Source: Nemertoderma westbladi (taxonomy: Eukaryota; Xenacoelomorpha; Nemertodermatida; Nemertodermatidae). From it: a DNA stretch of 26,712 nucleotides. Positions 19,501-26,712 of the stretch are shown in pieces. The stretch is taken from positions 1 through 26,712 of the forward strand of contig JAUCBJ010005665.1 of the NCBI GenBank assembly GCA_032718475.1, given 5' to 3'. Position numbers and translations under genes: made by a program. The stretch's first letter is position 1. The number at the start of each line of letters is the position of its first letter. The notes below the pieces were generated by a model. It did no database searches. It was given only the letters and a program-made list of their open reading frames with translations, and was not told the DNA's origin.

Positions 19501-19609
19501 CAACACTCGCTGTGACCACCTGGGGTCAATAATGACCGCATTGATAAAATCGAATAGAGGTTAGGGTGCATCACTTGCCCCTTTTTTTGAAATTGGTGTT
19601 TTAGATAGT

Positions 19610-19919
19610 TTTATTTTGTTACACTCCCCAAAAAAGTGTTCCATGCCAAATTCTATGAAATTGAACAATGTCCAGAGGGTCCACACTCACACTAAGCACA
19701 TGGCCAGTTCCTGCCCTTGGCGCAAGTGAGTCATGATCAACTTCTAGTATTCCTACTGCATTGATATTAAGCTCATTAGAACCACAATGAACGATTTAGT
19801 TGGTGTAGACAAATTCAAAACAAGCATATAGCGAATAGGTTTTGAGATATTACAGAAAATGTGAAATCCGGCACAAGTCAAAATTAGCGCCTTGATGCGA
19901 TATTGACAAATACACTAAA
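19610..19919 (+). repeat. Left arm of long inverted repeat
   Basis: Runs from TTTATTTTGTTACACTCCCC to ATTGACAAATACACTAAAAA and matches the reverse complement of 20655-20999 with scattered mismatches and indels, roughly 85 percent by eye. Confidence 0.85.
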
Positions 19920-20175
19920 AATGATACTTCTAATTATCTCCAGGCATCCAGAATTTACGCATAAATGCAATGATCAATGTAGGTTATGTTGACACTCTAA
20001 AAATATGAGTTGAGTCAGTAGTTCTCGAGTTATTGTACAACATTACATTTTGTACAATAACTCGAGAACTAATCACTCAACTAATATTTTTAGAGTGTCA
20101 ACAATACCTAAATTGATCATTGCAGTTACGGTATGTGTAAATTATGGATGCCTTGAGATAATTATAAGTATCATT
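19920..20175. repeat. Long hairpin: 121-126-bp stem, 9-nt loop
   Basis: 19920-20040 pairs with 20050-20175; the loop is 20041-20049. The inner 17 bp or so (TTCTCGAGTTATTGTACAA side) pair perfectly and the rest has about a dozen differences and a few indels. An RNA read from either strand would fold into a long duplex. Confidence 0.92.
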
Positions 20176-20176
20176 G

Positions 20177-20654
20177 GGTCCTACGAATTACCCCAAAATA
20201 CCCCAAAACACCCCAAAATACCCCAAAATACTCCAAAATACCCCAAAATAGTCAAAAATTACCCCAAAATACCCCAAAAAGGCTAAAAAATTACCCCAAA
20301 ATACCCCAAAATAAGCTAACAATGTTTTTTAACAGCGAGGGAAAGGAGCAGGTTACAGTGGCAAGTTTTTTTAACCAAAACAATAAACGAGAGTGAAGAA
20401 AAATTTTTTAATTATTTTGGGGTAATTCGTCATTATTTTGGGGTAATTCGTCATTTTGCCATATTTTGGGGTAAATTAAATTTCCTAAACAAAGGCTCAA
20501 AAAAAAGTATTTTGGGGTAATTCTAAACTATTTTGGGGTATTTTGGGGTAATTATAAACTATTTTGGGGTATTTTGGGGTAGTTTTATACTATTTTGGGG
20601 TCTTTTGGGGTATTTTGGGGTGTTTTGGGGTATTTTGGGGTAATTCGTAGGACC
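20177..20654. repeat. 478-bp palindrome with inverted CCCCAAAATA arrays
   Basis: The outer arms GGTCCTACGAATTACCCC (20177) and its complement (ending 20654) lead into tandem CCCCAAAATA units on the left (20190-20312) and TATTTTGGGG units on the right (20414-20640). The centre holds an inverted copy of the dispersed GTTTATTGTTTTGGTT repeat. Confidence 0.9.
20334..20398 (-). repeat. Dispersed repeat, copy 4 (inverted)
   Basis: Reverse complement reads CTCGTTTATTGTTTTGGTTA and later CACTGTAACCTGCTCCTTTC, matching copies at 15727 and 17744. Confidence 0.75.
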
Positions 20655-20999
20655 GGTATCATTTGTAGTGTATTTGTCAATATCGCATCAGGGCGCTAAT
20701 GTTGACTTGTGCCGGACTTCACATTTTCTGCAATAGGCCCTATCTCAAAACCTATTCGCTATATGCTTGTTTTGAATTTGTCTACACCAACTAAATCGTT
20801 CATTGTGGTTCTAATGAGCATAATATCAATGCAGTAGGAATACTAGAAGTTGATCATCACAAAAATGGGGAATATGACTCACTTGCATCAAGGGCGGGAA
20901 TTGGCCATGTGCTTAGTGTGAGTGTGGACTCTCTAGACATTGTTCAATTTTCATAAAATTCGGAATGGAACACTTATTTGGGGAGTGTAACAAAATAAA
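20655..20999 (-). repeat. Right arm of long inverted repeat
   Basis: Reverse complement of 19610-19919, with a roughly 25-bp net insertion around 20855-20880 relative to the left arm. Confidence 0.85.
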
Positions 21000-21121
21000 G
21001 ACATGAGGAAACTGTAGGCCTACCATATATTGGGGGAAAAATCACATTCAACTGAATGGGGTCAAAAACGACCCCAGGTGGTGGAAATAGCACCTTTAGC
21101 ACGTGTACATAGGAAGGTTAA

Positions 21122-21240
21122 TTTACGTTTTAAATATATTCAAAGCTTATTTAGCAGTTTAGGACGATCAAAATGCCTGATAATTCTGTTATACGTAGGC
21201 CTACCGTATTACATATTATTTATAATAGTTTACATGGATC
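21122..21240 (+). mobile_element. LINE relic continued after the insertion
   Basis: Removing the piggyBac-like element and one TTAA joins a frame reading FFGCNNIPCFIN to LRFKYIQSLFSSL, which fits the C-terminal tail of a LINE polyprotein. Confidence 0.6.
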
Positions 21241-21586
21241 TAGAATATGTGACATGTGTAATTCTTAAAATCTGATTACCTAACTCAATATCTGATTATC
21301 GGTTCTATAACAGTCTGACAGTATAAAAATACATAATACTATTTAATCATTAATGGGCCCACTTGTTCTGTAGTAGGTAAATAGGCGCTATGGGCTGATT
21401 ATGCAATTTGTTATGTATATCTTGCCTGCATTAACTGATTAATTAAATATTACCTGTAAAATAAATAAATAAATAAGTTAGGCAATCTAAGCCTTGCTGA
21501 TTTTGCTGTAAAACTCATTATCAAAAACTTAACCTGTTAACGGTGGATTATTTTATTGCATTAGGCCTACCCTGTTGTTATCTAAC
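21241..21586. other. IRS intron 1, 5' end
   Basis: AT-rich; an AAATAAATAAATAA stretch at about 21462-21475. The exon 1 donor is at its right edge. Nothing else seen. Confidence 0.5.
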
Positions 21587-21937
21587 CTTTGCCGTTGAAC
21601 TCGCATCTTGACTTTGTAATTCTTTAAGGGCTAAAAGCCACCTTTCCTGGATTTCAGCATTATCTGCTTGGACAACAAAACAATCATCAGCGGTGTAAAA
21701 GGCGATGGAGAAGGGACTTTTAGTGGAATCCTTTCGGTTGATGTTGAAACATTCCGATAAATAAATCACCCTCCTAGGAGGGCAGTTCTTCTTCCATCGA
21801 GACTCGTTCTCATAATAAACAAGGTGAGAGAAAAGAGATTTGCCGCCAGAGTATAAAACAAAAAATCGTCTTTTATTTGACTTAAGTTTTTTCAAATAAC
21901 CCGTAAGATACACTGCCGATTTATCTGAGTTTTCCAT
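21587..21937 (-). CDS. IRS: IRS exon 1: start codon and PH domain
   Basis: This exon encodes residues 1-117. A PH domain occupies roughly residues 9-110 and would bind membrane phosphoinositides or bring the adaptor to the receptor. IRS-like signatures are GYLKKLKS then KRRFFVL (13-28), YYENESRWK (41-49), the ECFNINRK stretch (62-69) that is characteristic of IRS PH domains, and the C-terminal helix Trp100 in ERWLLAL. The Met at 21937 is chosen because an in-frame TAG lies three codons upstream and the PH domain starts right after it; the context is ordinary (C at -3, G at +4). The donor is AAG|GTTAGA, with the intron starting at 21586, leaving phase 0. Reading through the donor meets a stop within three codons. 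I see no frameshift. PH domains are common, but the FNINRK signature and the downstream PTB exon make IRS the best assignment. Confidence 0.92.
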
Positions 21938-22720
21938 AGGCCCCTATTTTATTACGCCCATAATTAATCGCGCATTACCACTTGATTTGTTTGTAAATAT
22001 ACGTCTCTTCTTCTGTTCTTGACTTCTGTTCAGCTTTTCAGCCAGTCAGTCTGTCAGTGGGGAACCGCCAGACCTCGGTACCGGTACCGCGATACCTGCT
22101 AGCAGACCTGGCTGCCTGGGTCAGTGGACAGGTGGATACCGGCAACCAGTACTGCAGTATGCATTTAATTTAAAATAGGCCACAGGCCAGTACAGCAGTA
22201 GGCCTACCGGCAGACCGATACCTGTGTCGACTGTGGTACCGTCAGACCGTAAGCGCGTAACGCGTAAAGGATCATCATCTCTACAGCTCTAGGCTGCCTG
22301 AAACTGTGAAATTCAGTTCGTTTCGTAGACCTATTTGCCTATTTCAATTGTTCAGTAGGCCTACTGCAGTAGTCACAGACAGACAGAGTCAGCTAGTGGA
22401 TGAGTGGTAGTGGTTCTTACTGTTTTACAGTACAGTCAGGCAGTCTGCCTTCAGTCTTATTCCAGTACTGCAGTAGCCTATTCTCTCTGTCGCACTGTCT
22501 GCTGTCGGTCTGTCTTTGAATTCTTTGATCTTACCGTACTGCACTACTACAGTACAGTACTAGTCAGCTAGTACTGCCTTACCGTACAGCCGTTCTGGCA
22601 TCTGGTACTGAAGTTTGAAGTTTATTTAACGACGCATTGATTAAATTGCATTAGATAAATGTACGTTCAGTTCACACACCATTACTGTAGTTAGCTCGCC
22701 ATCGCCAACCGCCCTACACA
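21938..22720 (-). promoter_or_regulatory. Region upstream of the IRS start codon (5' UTR/promoter, inferred)
   Basis: An in-frame TAG precedes the start codon by three codons. From about 22030 to 22620 the sequence is more GC-rich and dense in CAGTACTGCAGTA and GGTACCGGTACC-type palindromes. I see no certain TATA box, initiator or splice acceptor, so promoter function is inferred only from position. Confidence 0.35.
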
Positions 22721-22912
22721 GGAGAATAGCAAAATCACATTAAAATATATTATAATAATATACTAGGCCTATAATATATGAGGATTTATAATGCGCCCTA
22801 TACAGTATAAGATCTACAGATCTAGGCGTAATTAAAACACTGCTTACGTACAGATATTATTATTATGTACTGTCTGACTGTACAGTAGTCTAAAAAGTCA
22901 CTAAAAACGTAT
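22721..22912. other. AT-rich spacer with a partial 78-bp repeat copy
   Basis: GGAGAATAGCAAAATCACAT at 22720 begins a decayed copy of the tandem unit that follows at 22913. Confidence 0.5.
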
Positions 22913-23068
22913 GAGAATAGCAAAGATAAAATTAAAATATATTCTGTACAGTATATAGTCTAAAAATGGAGCATTACATTTTGCAACATGGAGAATAACA
23001 AAAATCACATTAAAATATATTATATACAGTATATACTCTAAAAACGCAGCAATACATTTTGCAACATG
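22913..23068. repeat. 78-bp tandem duplication, 2 copies
   Basis: Units 22913-22990 and 22991-23068 both start GAGAATA-R-CAAA, contain TTAAAATATATT and ACAGTATATA, and end GCAACATG. Confidence 0.9.
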
Positions 23069-23379
23069 TGTTGATGTTAAAAGTATAACGCAGTAACAAC
23101 ATACAATTATTAATAATAGTTGATTGCAAAAATAAGGAATAGTGAATGCCAAGTAAAACTTTGTCTATTGATGAAAATATTGAAAGAAAGGTGCTAAAAA
23201 AGAGACTGGCATCGTATTAAAATACAAATAAAACTTCATAAAATTATATTATTGAAATTGATAAATTTATTTCCATCATATGGTAAAATTTGTTATAGTT
23301 TAAAAAACAAACCAAAACATTTGTTAATTAAAATCTGATTAAAAATAGTTTGGGAACATAAAAATGAAGAGTCAGTTTT
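23069..23379. other. AT-rich spacer, nothing recognised
   Basis: No gene, RNA or clear repeat. Confidence 0.4.
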
Positions 23380-23820
23380 ATAATATATTTACAAAGGTGT
23401 GTCGGGGGTTGCAAGCCCATAAGAAAGAAACAGAGCAACTCTCAAGTTGCTTCGGCGCCGTTGGAATTCTACTACACGAGTTGCAATGCTCATAGCCTGG
23501 CCATCCGCCGGACCACCACATAACCAACAGACACAACCGTCCCTTTGGACGCCAGCATCGCGTCACTGCAGAATTGATGGTGCCATCCGTTCGACACTAC
23601 AGTAGCTGTGCTCCGGAAAATGAAGTGGATTTCTGTTTCAACATCGCCGCTCCTGCATATCCTGAGACTTAAACCGCCCGGTTTCTAGAGCCAACCGAAG
23701 GATACCACATCAAACTGAGCCATAACCGACCGCTCGCGCTTGGTTAGATTAACCTTAAGGTTCAACGCCGAACGATTCCTTAAATAAATAGTCTATACGT
23801 GCGGAGTTTCGGTTTGTCTG
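23380..23820. other. GC-enriched segment of unknown identity
   Basis: Base composition rises sharply compared with both sides. No frame is open throughout. On the minus strand one frame gives KVNLTKRERSVMAQFDVVSF near 23750-23700, and another gives TRCWRPKGRLCLL near 23565; stops and shifts separate them. It may be a decayed transposon gene, an exon or a structured RNA; I cannot decide. It contains TTAACCTTAAGGTT, a perfect palindrome. Confidence 0.35.
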
Positions 23821-24435
23821 CTACCTTCCTTCCCAAAGTTTACTAAAATACATGGCACATTTGTTATCAAATACACTTACAGTACATACATTACAAAACT
23901 GTTTATTTACAAAAACATGTTCCAGACCGATTAACTGAAAATTTTGGTACTGAACTTCAAAAATTTTCCTAGGTATCCTGTTATTATCCATTATAATTAA
24001 CTTATTCCACCAGCAGACGTACTTTATGAAGCTACGGTGTAGACTTGATTTCCACCCAATGTAACCTTCCACTGCCGGGACTGGCGCGTACCTATGTACG
24101 AATTAACATTAACATTATAGACATTACAGGAGCATTAACATTAGAATTTAGCGGTACGAACCAGACGCAAAACCTCGTTTGGAATAAGGTCTACAGTATA
24201 CCACACGCCTTATTACATTTTATCTTAGCAATCTGGCAATCGGTTGCCGTAACTCAGGTACATCTATAGGTACAGTACATTGAGACACAAATCTTGGTTG
24301 TAAAAAGACTCTAAAACCCACTCCAGTTCCATTTTCTGTCGCATCACTTGCTGCATGGATTACCCTGAGAAGTATCTTTCCGATTAAGAAGAGTTTTAAA
24401 CTCCTCTCTCCAGATTCACAGAACCTCATGAATAC
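23821..24435. other. No recognisable gene
   Basis: AT-rich DNA between the GC-enriched segment and the LINE. CATTAACATTA and ACATTATAGACATTA words repeat near 24100-24145. Some LINE sequence may start before 24436, but I cannot see it. Confidence 0.4.
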
Positions 24436-24721
24436 CAGTAGTAACTGTACCATTTCCCTCAATACCCTGTACCCTCAATGGTTGGAAAGCCCACTTTGAA
24501 AAGCTCCTCAATAATGACAGGGTATTGCCTGATAACTTTATAGAAGTAAAAGTGTCTGAGTCTGTACTCCCAGATATTCCCATTGGCGATATCTCCTTTG
24601 CAGAAGTGAAGGCTGCTGCAAAGAGCATTAAGACCAATCGTGCCAGTGGAGTAGATGGTGTTCCCCCTGAGGTCTTTAAAATACCTGAGTGTTTAAAGCT
24701 CATCTATCCTATCATAGTAGA
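24436..24721 (+). mobile_element. LINE polyprotein, segment before the RT core
   Basis: The plus frame reads LNGWKAHFEKLLNNDRVLP and later IKTNRASGVDGVPPEVFK. These are the WKxHFExLLN linker and the KAxGxDGxPxE motif that stand just before and at the start of LINE reverse transcriptases. The frame stops at 24731, inside inserted sequence. It is in the same frame as the RT core that resumes at about 24876. The element's endonuclease part is not seen, so the copy is 5' truncated or decayed upstream. Confidence 0.8.
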
Positions 24722-24875
24722 CATAAGATAAGAGATAAGATAAGATAAGATTTATTAACAATTTCTACACAGATATAGAGCAAATTTGTACTAAATAAAT
24801 TGATAACTATTGTATATAATATATGCATGCACATAATGTACTCTACGTGTAGCTGGTACCTGGACGGGTAGTCCC
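24722..24875 (-). mobile_element. Short insertion in the LINE, probably a retroelement 3' end
   Basis: About 154 bp interrupt the polyprotein. On the minus strand it ends in AATAAATCTTATC followed by repeated CTTAT/ATCTT units, as expected for the 3' tail of a SINE or LINE. Its exact edges and target duplication are not resolved. Confidence 0.55.
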
Positions 24876-26093
24876 ATGTACCGTACAACAAGAGTCCCAC
24901 AAGAAATGAAAACAAATAAGTTGGTGCCAGTTCCCAAGAAGGGCAACCTAACACTCTATGGTTCTTTTCGGGGAATCTCATTGATCTCGATTGCTGCAAA
25001 ACTATACAATAGAATTCTATTAAATCGCATCAGGGATCCCATTGAGAGACTGCTACGTGGAAATCAGAATGGGTTCCGTAAAGGTCGTGGGACCATGGAG
25101 CCCATTTTGGCACTTAGAAGGATAATTGAAGAGTTATCAAAAAAGAAAGACAGGCATCTGGCCGTTATCTTTGTTGACTTCTTCAAGGCCTTTGATTCAG
25201 TCTCTCGCTCACGTATGTTCAGCATACTTTCATTATATGGGATTCCTGATGAAATTATTGCAGCAATCAGATCAGTATACGATGGTTCGACAACATTTGT
25301 GTCTACTGTTGACGGTGACACAGAACCATTTGAAGTGTTATGGGGCGTCCTCCAAGGAGACACACTTGCACCATTCTTGTTCATTATTGTGGTTGACTAT
25401 GTTCTACGCATGTCCTTAGATCATCATAATGATGATGGGGTGATGATAACTCCACCTACTGGCTCCAGAAGTCGAGGAAATCCTGCCAAGTACCTAACTG
25501 ATCTAGACTTTGCTGATGACTTAGGAGTACTCTCAGAATCATTAGAGGGAGCCCAGCGGCTCCTCAGCTCATTAGAACATGCTGCTTCTAGTGTTGGTCT
25601 TTTTATTAACTCCAGAAAGACCAAAATTCTGACAGTTAACTTTGAAAGTCCTCAGCAAGTCTCTGATCGGATGAGCATAAGCTCAAAGGATGGTATGCTT
25701 GAGCATGTGGACGACTTCTGTTACCTGGGATCATGGATCCGGAAGTCAGGTGAGGACCTTCGAATACGTAAGGGAAAGGCATGGGCAGCCTTGAATAGGC
25801 TTTCCAGGATTTGGAAGTCACCTAGAATTAATCGGAAACTTAAGGTCCGATTATTTAGAGCAGCTGTAGTTCCAGTACTCCTCTACGGGAGTCCATGCTG
25901 GGCTCTAACTGCTGAGGACACCAAATCTCTGGATGGCACATTCACAAGAATGCTACGCCGGGTACATTGTGTCAAGTACAATGCACACATCTCCAACCAG
26001 ACACTATATAACATTGGAGGTGTCTCATTGGTTCCCCCAAGCTTGACACTAGAACAAAATCGCCTCCGCTTTGCAGGACATTGCTTTCGCCGT
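24876..26093 (+). CDS. Non-LTR retrotransposon reverse transcriptase (RTE-like)
   Basis: An uninterrupted frame of 406 codons holds the RT core. VPVPKKGNL and FRGISLISIAAKLYNRILLNR come first, then QNGFRKGRGTMEPILALRR. Motif A is FVDFFKAFDSV, with its aspartates at 25176 and 25194. LQGDTLAPFLF follows, then motif C, FADD, at 25509-25520. The thumb/tail contains FCYLGSWI, KVRLFRAAVVPVLLYGSPCW and RLRFAGHCFRR. Non-LTR enzymes of this type copy their RNA at a nicked target. The layout resembles the RTE group, but the clade is my estimate. The coding frame is cut at 26093 by an antisense copy of the same element; after that point the open frame runs through foreign sequence to 26228. Nothing in the RT core is visibly broken, suggesting a young copy, though the 154-bp insertion and missing ends make it inactive. 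Confidence 0.88.
25737..26093 (+). repeat. Inverted repeat arm shared with 26352-26708
   Basis: 357 bp pair with 26352-26708 around a 258-bp centre. This symmetry comes from the two opposed LINE copies, not from a separate element. Confidence 0.9.
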
Positions 26094-26708
26094 CTACTAC
26101 TAGTACTACTACTACTACTACTACTAGGATCGGCATGCTGCATTGCAGCTGCATTTTTAGGAATGCTGTGCCGGCTTGTCAACAAAATTGCACCGCCACA
26201 ACTCCCTATCACCCATGACATTTGCTAGATCATCCGCACCTTTAAGGCCTGTGTCCTTTAAGATGCGTCTCAAGAAAGTCATGGGCTGTCCACCATGCTT
26301 ATTCACTCCATGAGGCTGCCAAAGTACAAGATTATGCACTGGCTGGTCCTCACGGCGAAAGCAATGTCCTGCAAAGCGGAGGCGATTTTGTTCTAGTGTC
26401 AAGCTTGGGGGAACCAATGAGACACCTCCAATGTTATATAGTGTCTGGTTGGAGATGTGTGCATTGTACTTGACACAATGAACCCGGCGTAGCATTCTTG
26501 TGAATGTGCCATCCAGAGATTTGGTGTCCTCAGCAGTTAGAGCCCAGCATGGACTCCCGTAGAGGAGTACTGGAACTACTGCTGCTCTAAATAATCGGAC
26601 CTTAAGTTTCCGATTAATTCTCGGTGACTTCCAAATCCTGGAAAGCCTATTCAAGGCTGCCCATGCCTTTCCCTTACGTATTCGAAGGTCCTCACCTGAC
26701 TTCCGGAT
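26094..26708 (-). mobile_element. Antisense, 5'-truncated copy of the same LINE
   Basis: Reading leftwards from 26708, the frame matches the plus-strand copy (25737-26093 against 26352-26708) and continues into the true C-terminus, with HNLVLWQPHGVNKHGGQP and a stop at 26156-26154. A short 3' UTR follows, then a (TAG)n tail that ends at the junction with the plus copy (about 26094-26125). Two substitutions between copies were noticed, so they are about 99 percent identical. Sequence identity stops at 26708, four bases before the window ends, which fits a 5' truncation. The enclosed C-terminal sequence is absent from the plus copy. Confidence 0.85.
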
Positions 26709-26712
26709 ATTT

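Larger units (their letters stand above)
18901..21117. mobile_element. piggyBac-like non-autonomous element with nested inverted repeats
   Basis: The left end is CCCTCCTATGTACACCTG and the right end is its near reverse complement (about two differences). TTAA flanks both sides (18897-18900 and 21118-21121). Both subterminal zones carry the hairpin GGGGTCAAAAACGACCCC (about 18919 and 21058), a word common in piggyBac-family ends. No transposase is present. Nested inside are an inverted pair of about 320-340 bp, a long hairpin, a 478-bp palindrome with CCCCAAAA arrays, and an Ulp1-like fragment. It interrupts a LINE relic, so it is younger than that copy. Confidence 0.85.
12509..21937 (-). other. 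IRS: Insulin receptor substrate (IRS) gene locus, four exons modelled
   Basis: The coding exons run 21937-21587, 17239-16774, 14005-13241 and 12624-12509. Each junction has GT and AG at the intron ends, and the phases agree: exon 1 ends in phase 0 and exon 2 opens in phase 0; exon 2 ends with one base of a codon and exon 3 supplies two; exon 3 ends with one base and exon 4 supplies two. The order PH domain, PTB domain, Ser/Pro-rich tail with a YMPM motif is the IRS family architecture. These cytoplasmic adaptors are phosphorylated by insulin/IGF receptors and recruit PI3-kinase and other SH2 proteins. Introns 1, 2 and 3 are 4347, 2768 and 616 bp. Introns 1 and 2 are full of transposons. The modelled protein of about 565 residues is much shorter than human IRS1 (about 1240) or fly chico (about 970), so more 3' exons may exist. 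Confidence 0.9.

Noticed and set aside
25883-26221. Minus-strand frame through the LINE and the TAC microsatellite
   Set aside because: It is antisense to the reverse transcriptase tail and crosses the junction of two elements.

Overview
The window reads as intron-rich, repeat-laden nuclear DNA of an animal, probably a marine invertebrate. It contains a metazoan-specific gene split by GT-AG introns, several eukaryotic DNA transposons, non-LTR retrotransposons, a tRNA-derived repeat and long minisatellites. It is mostly AT-rich, with short GC-rich coding islands and frequent palindromes such as TAGGCCTA. I cannot name the species or phylum from sequence alone.

The only host gene I can support is on the minus strand, about 21937 down to 12509: an insulin receptor substrate (IRS/chico family) adaptor. 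Exon 1 (21937-21587) encodes the PH domain. Exon 2 (17239-16774) encodes the IRS-type PTB domain. Exon 3 (14005-13241) encodes a Ser/Pro-rich tail with one YMPM motif. A short exon 4 (12624-12509) is likely. I placed splice sites by hand, and the codon phases agree at every junction. The model gives about 565 residues, which is short for the family, so further 3' exons may be missed or absent.

Layout, left to right. 1-886: CpG-containing repeated motifs and a 42-bp minisatellite. 896-2550: a Mutator-like non-autonomous element with 103-bp terminal inverted repeats and a 9-bp target duplication. 2861-3105: a cluster of GGATCCGCGG-type palindromes. 3343-6391: two 21-bp minisatellites in opposite orientation (the second about 100 copies), bracketed by direct repeats. 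6720-9783: AT-rich DNA with a direct-repeat pair and degenerate coding-like fragments. 9784-9923: a 140-bp palindrome. 10104-12064: an inverted-repeat element whose right arm holds 28 copies of a 16-mer. 12509-21937: the IRS gene. Intron 2 contains a hAT-like element (14439-16248, 8-bp target duplication) carrying a tRNA-derived fragment. Intron 1 contains a LINE relic interrupted by a piggyBac-like element (18901-21117, TTAA duplication) with several nested inverted repeats. 21938-24435: upstream region with a 78-bp tandem duplication and an unidentified GC-rich segment. 24436-26708: a non-LTR retrotransposon with a largely intact reverse transcriptase, adjoined by a second copy in antisense orientation.

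The most unusual structures are the nested inverted-repeat element in IRS intron 1, with a 121-126-bp stem on a 9-nt loop and a pseudogenised Ulp1-like protease fragment, and the recurring link between transposon arms and tandem-repeat expansion. I found no CRISPR array, prokaryotic operon or clearly new enzymatic system.
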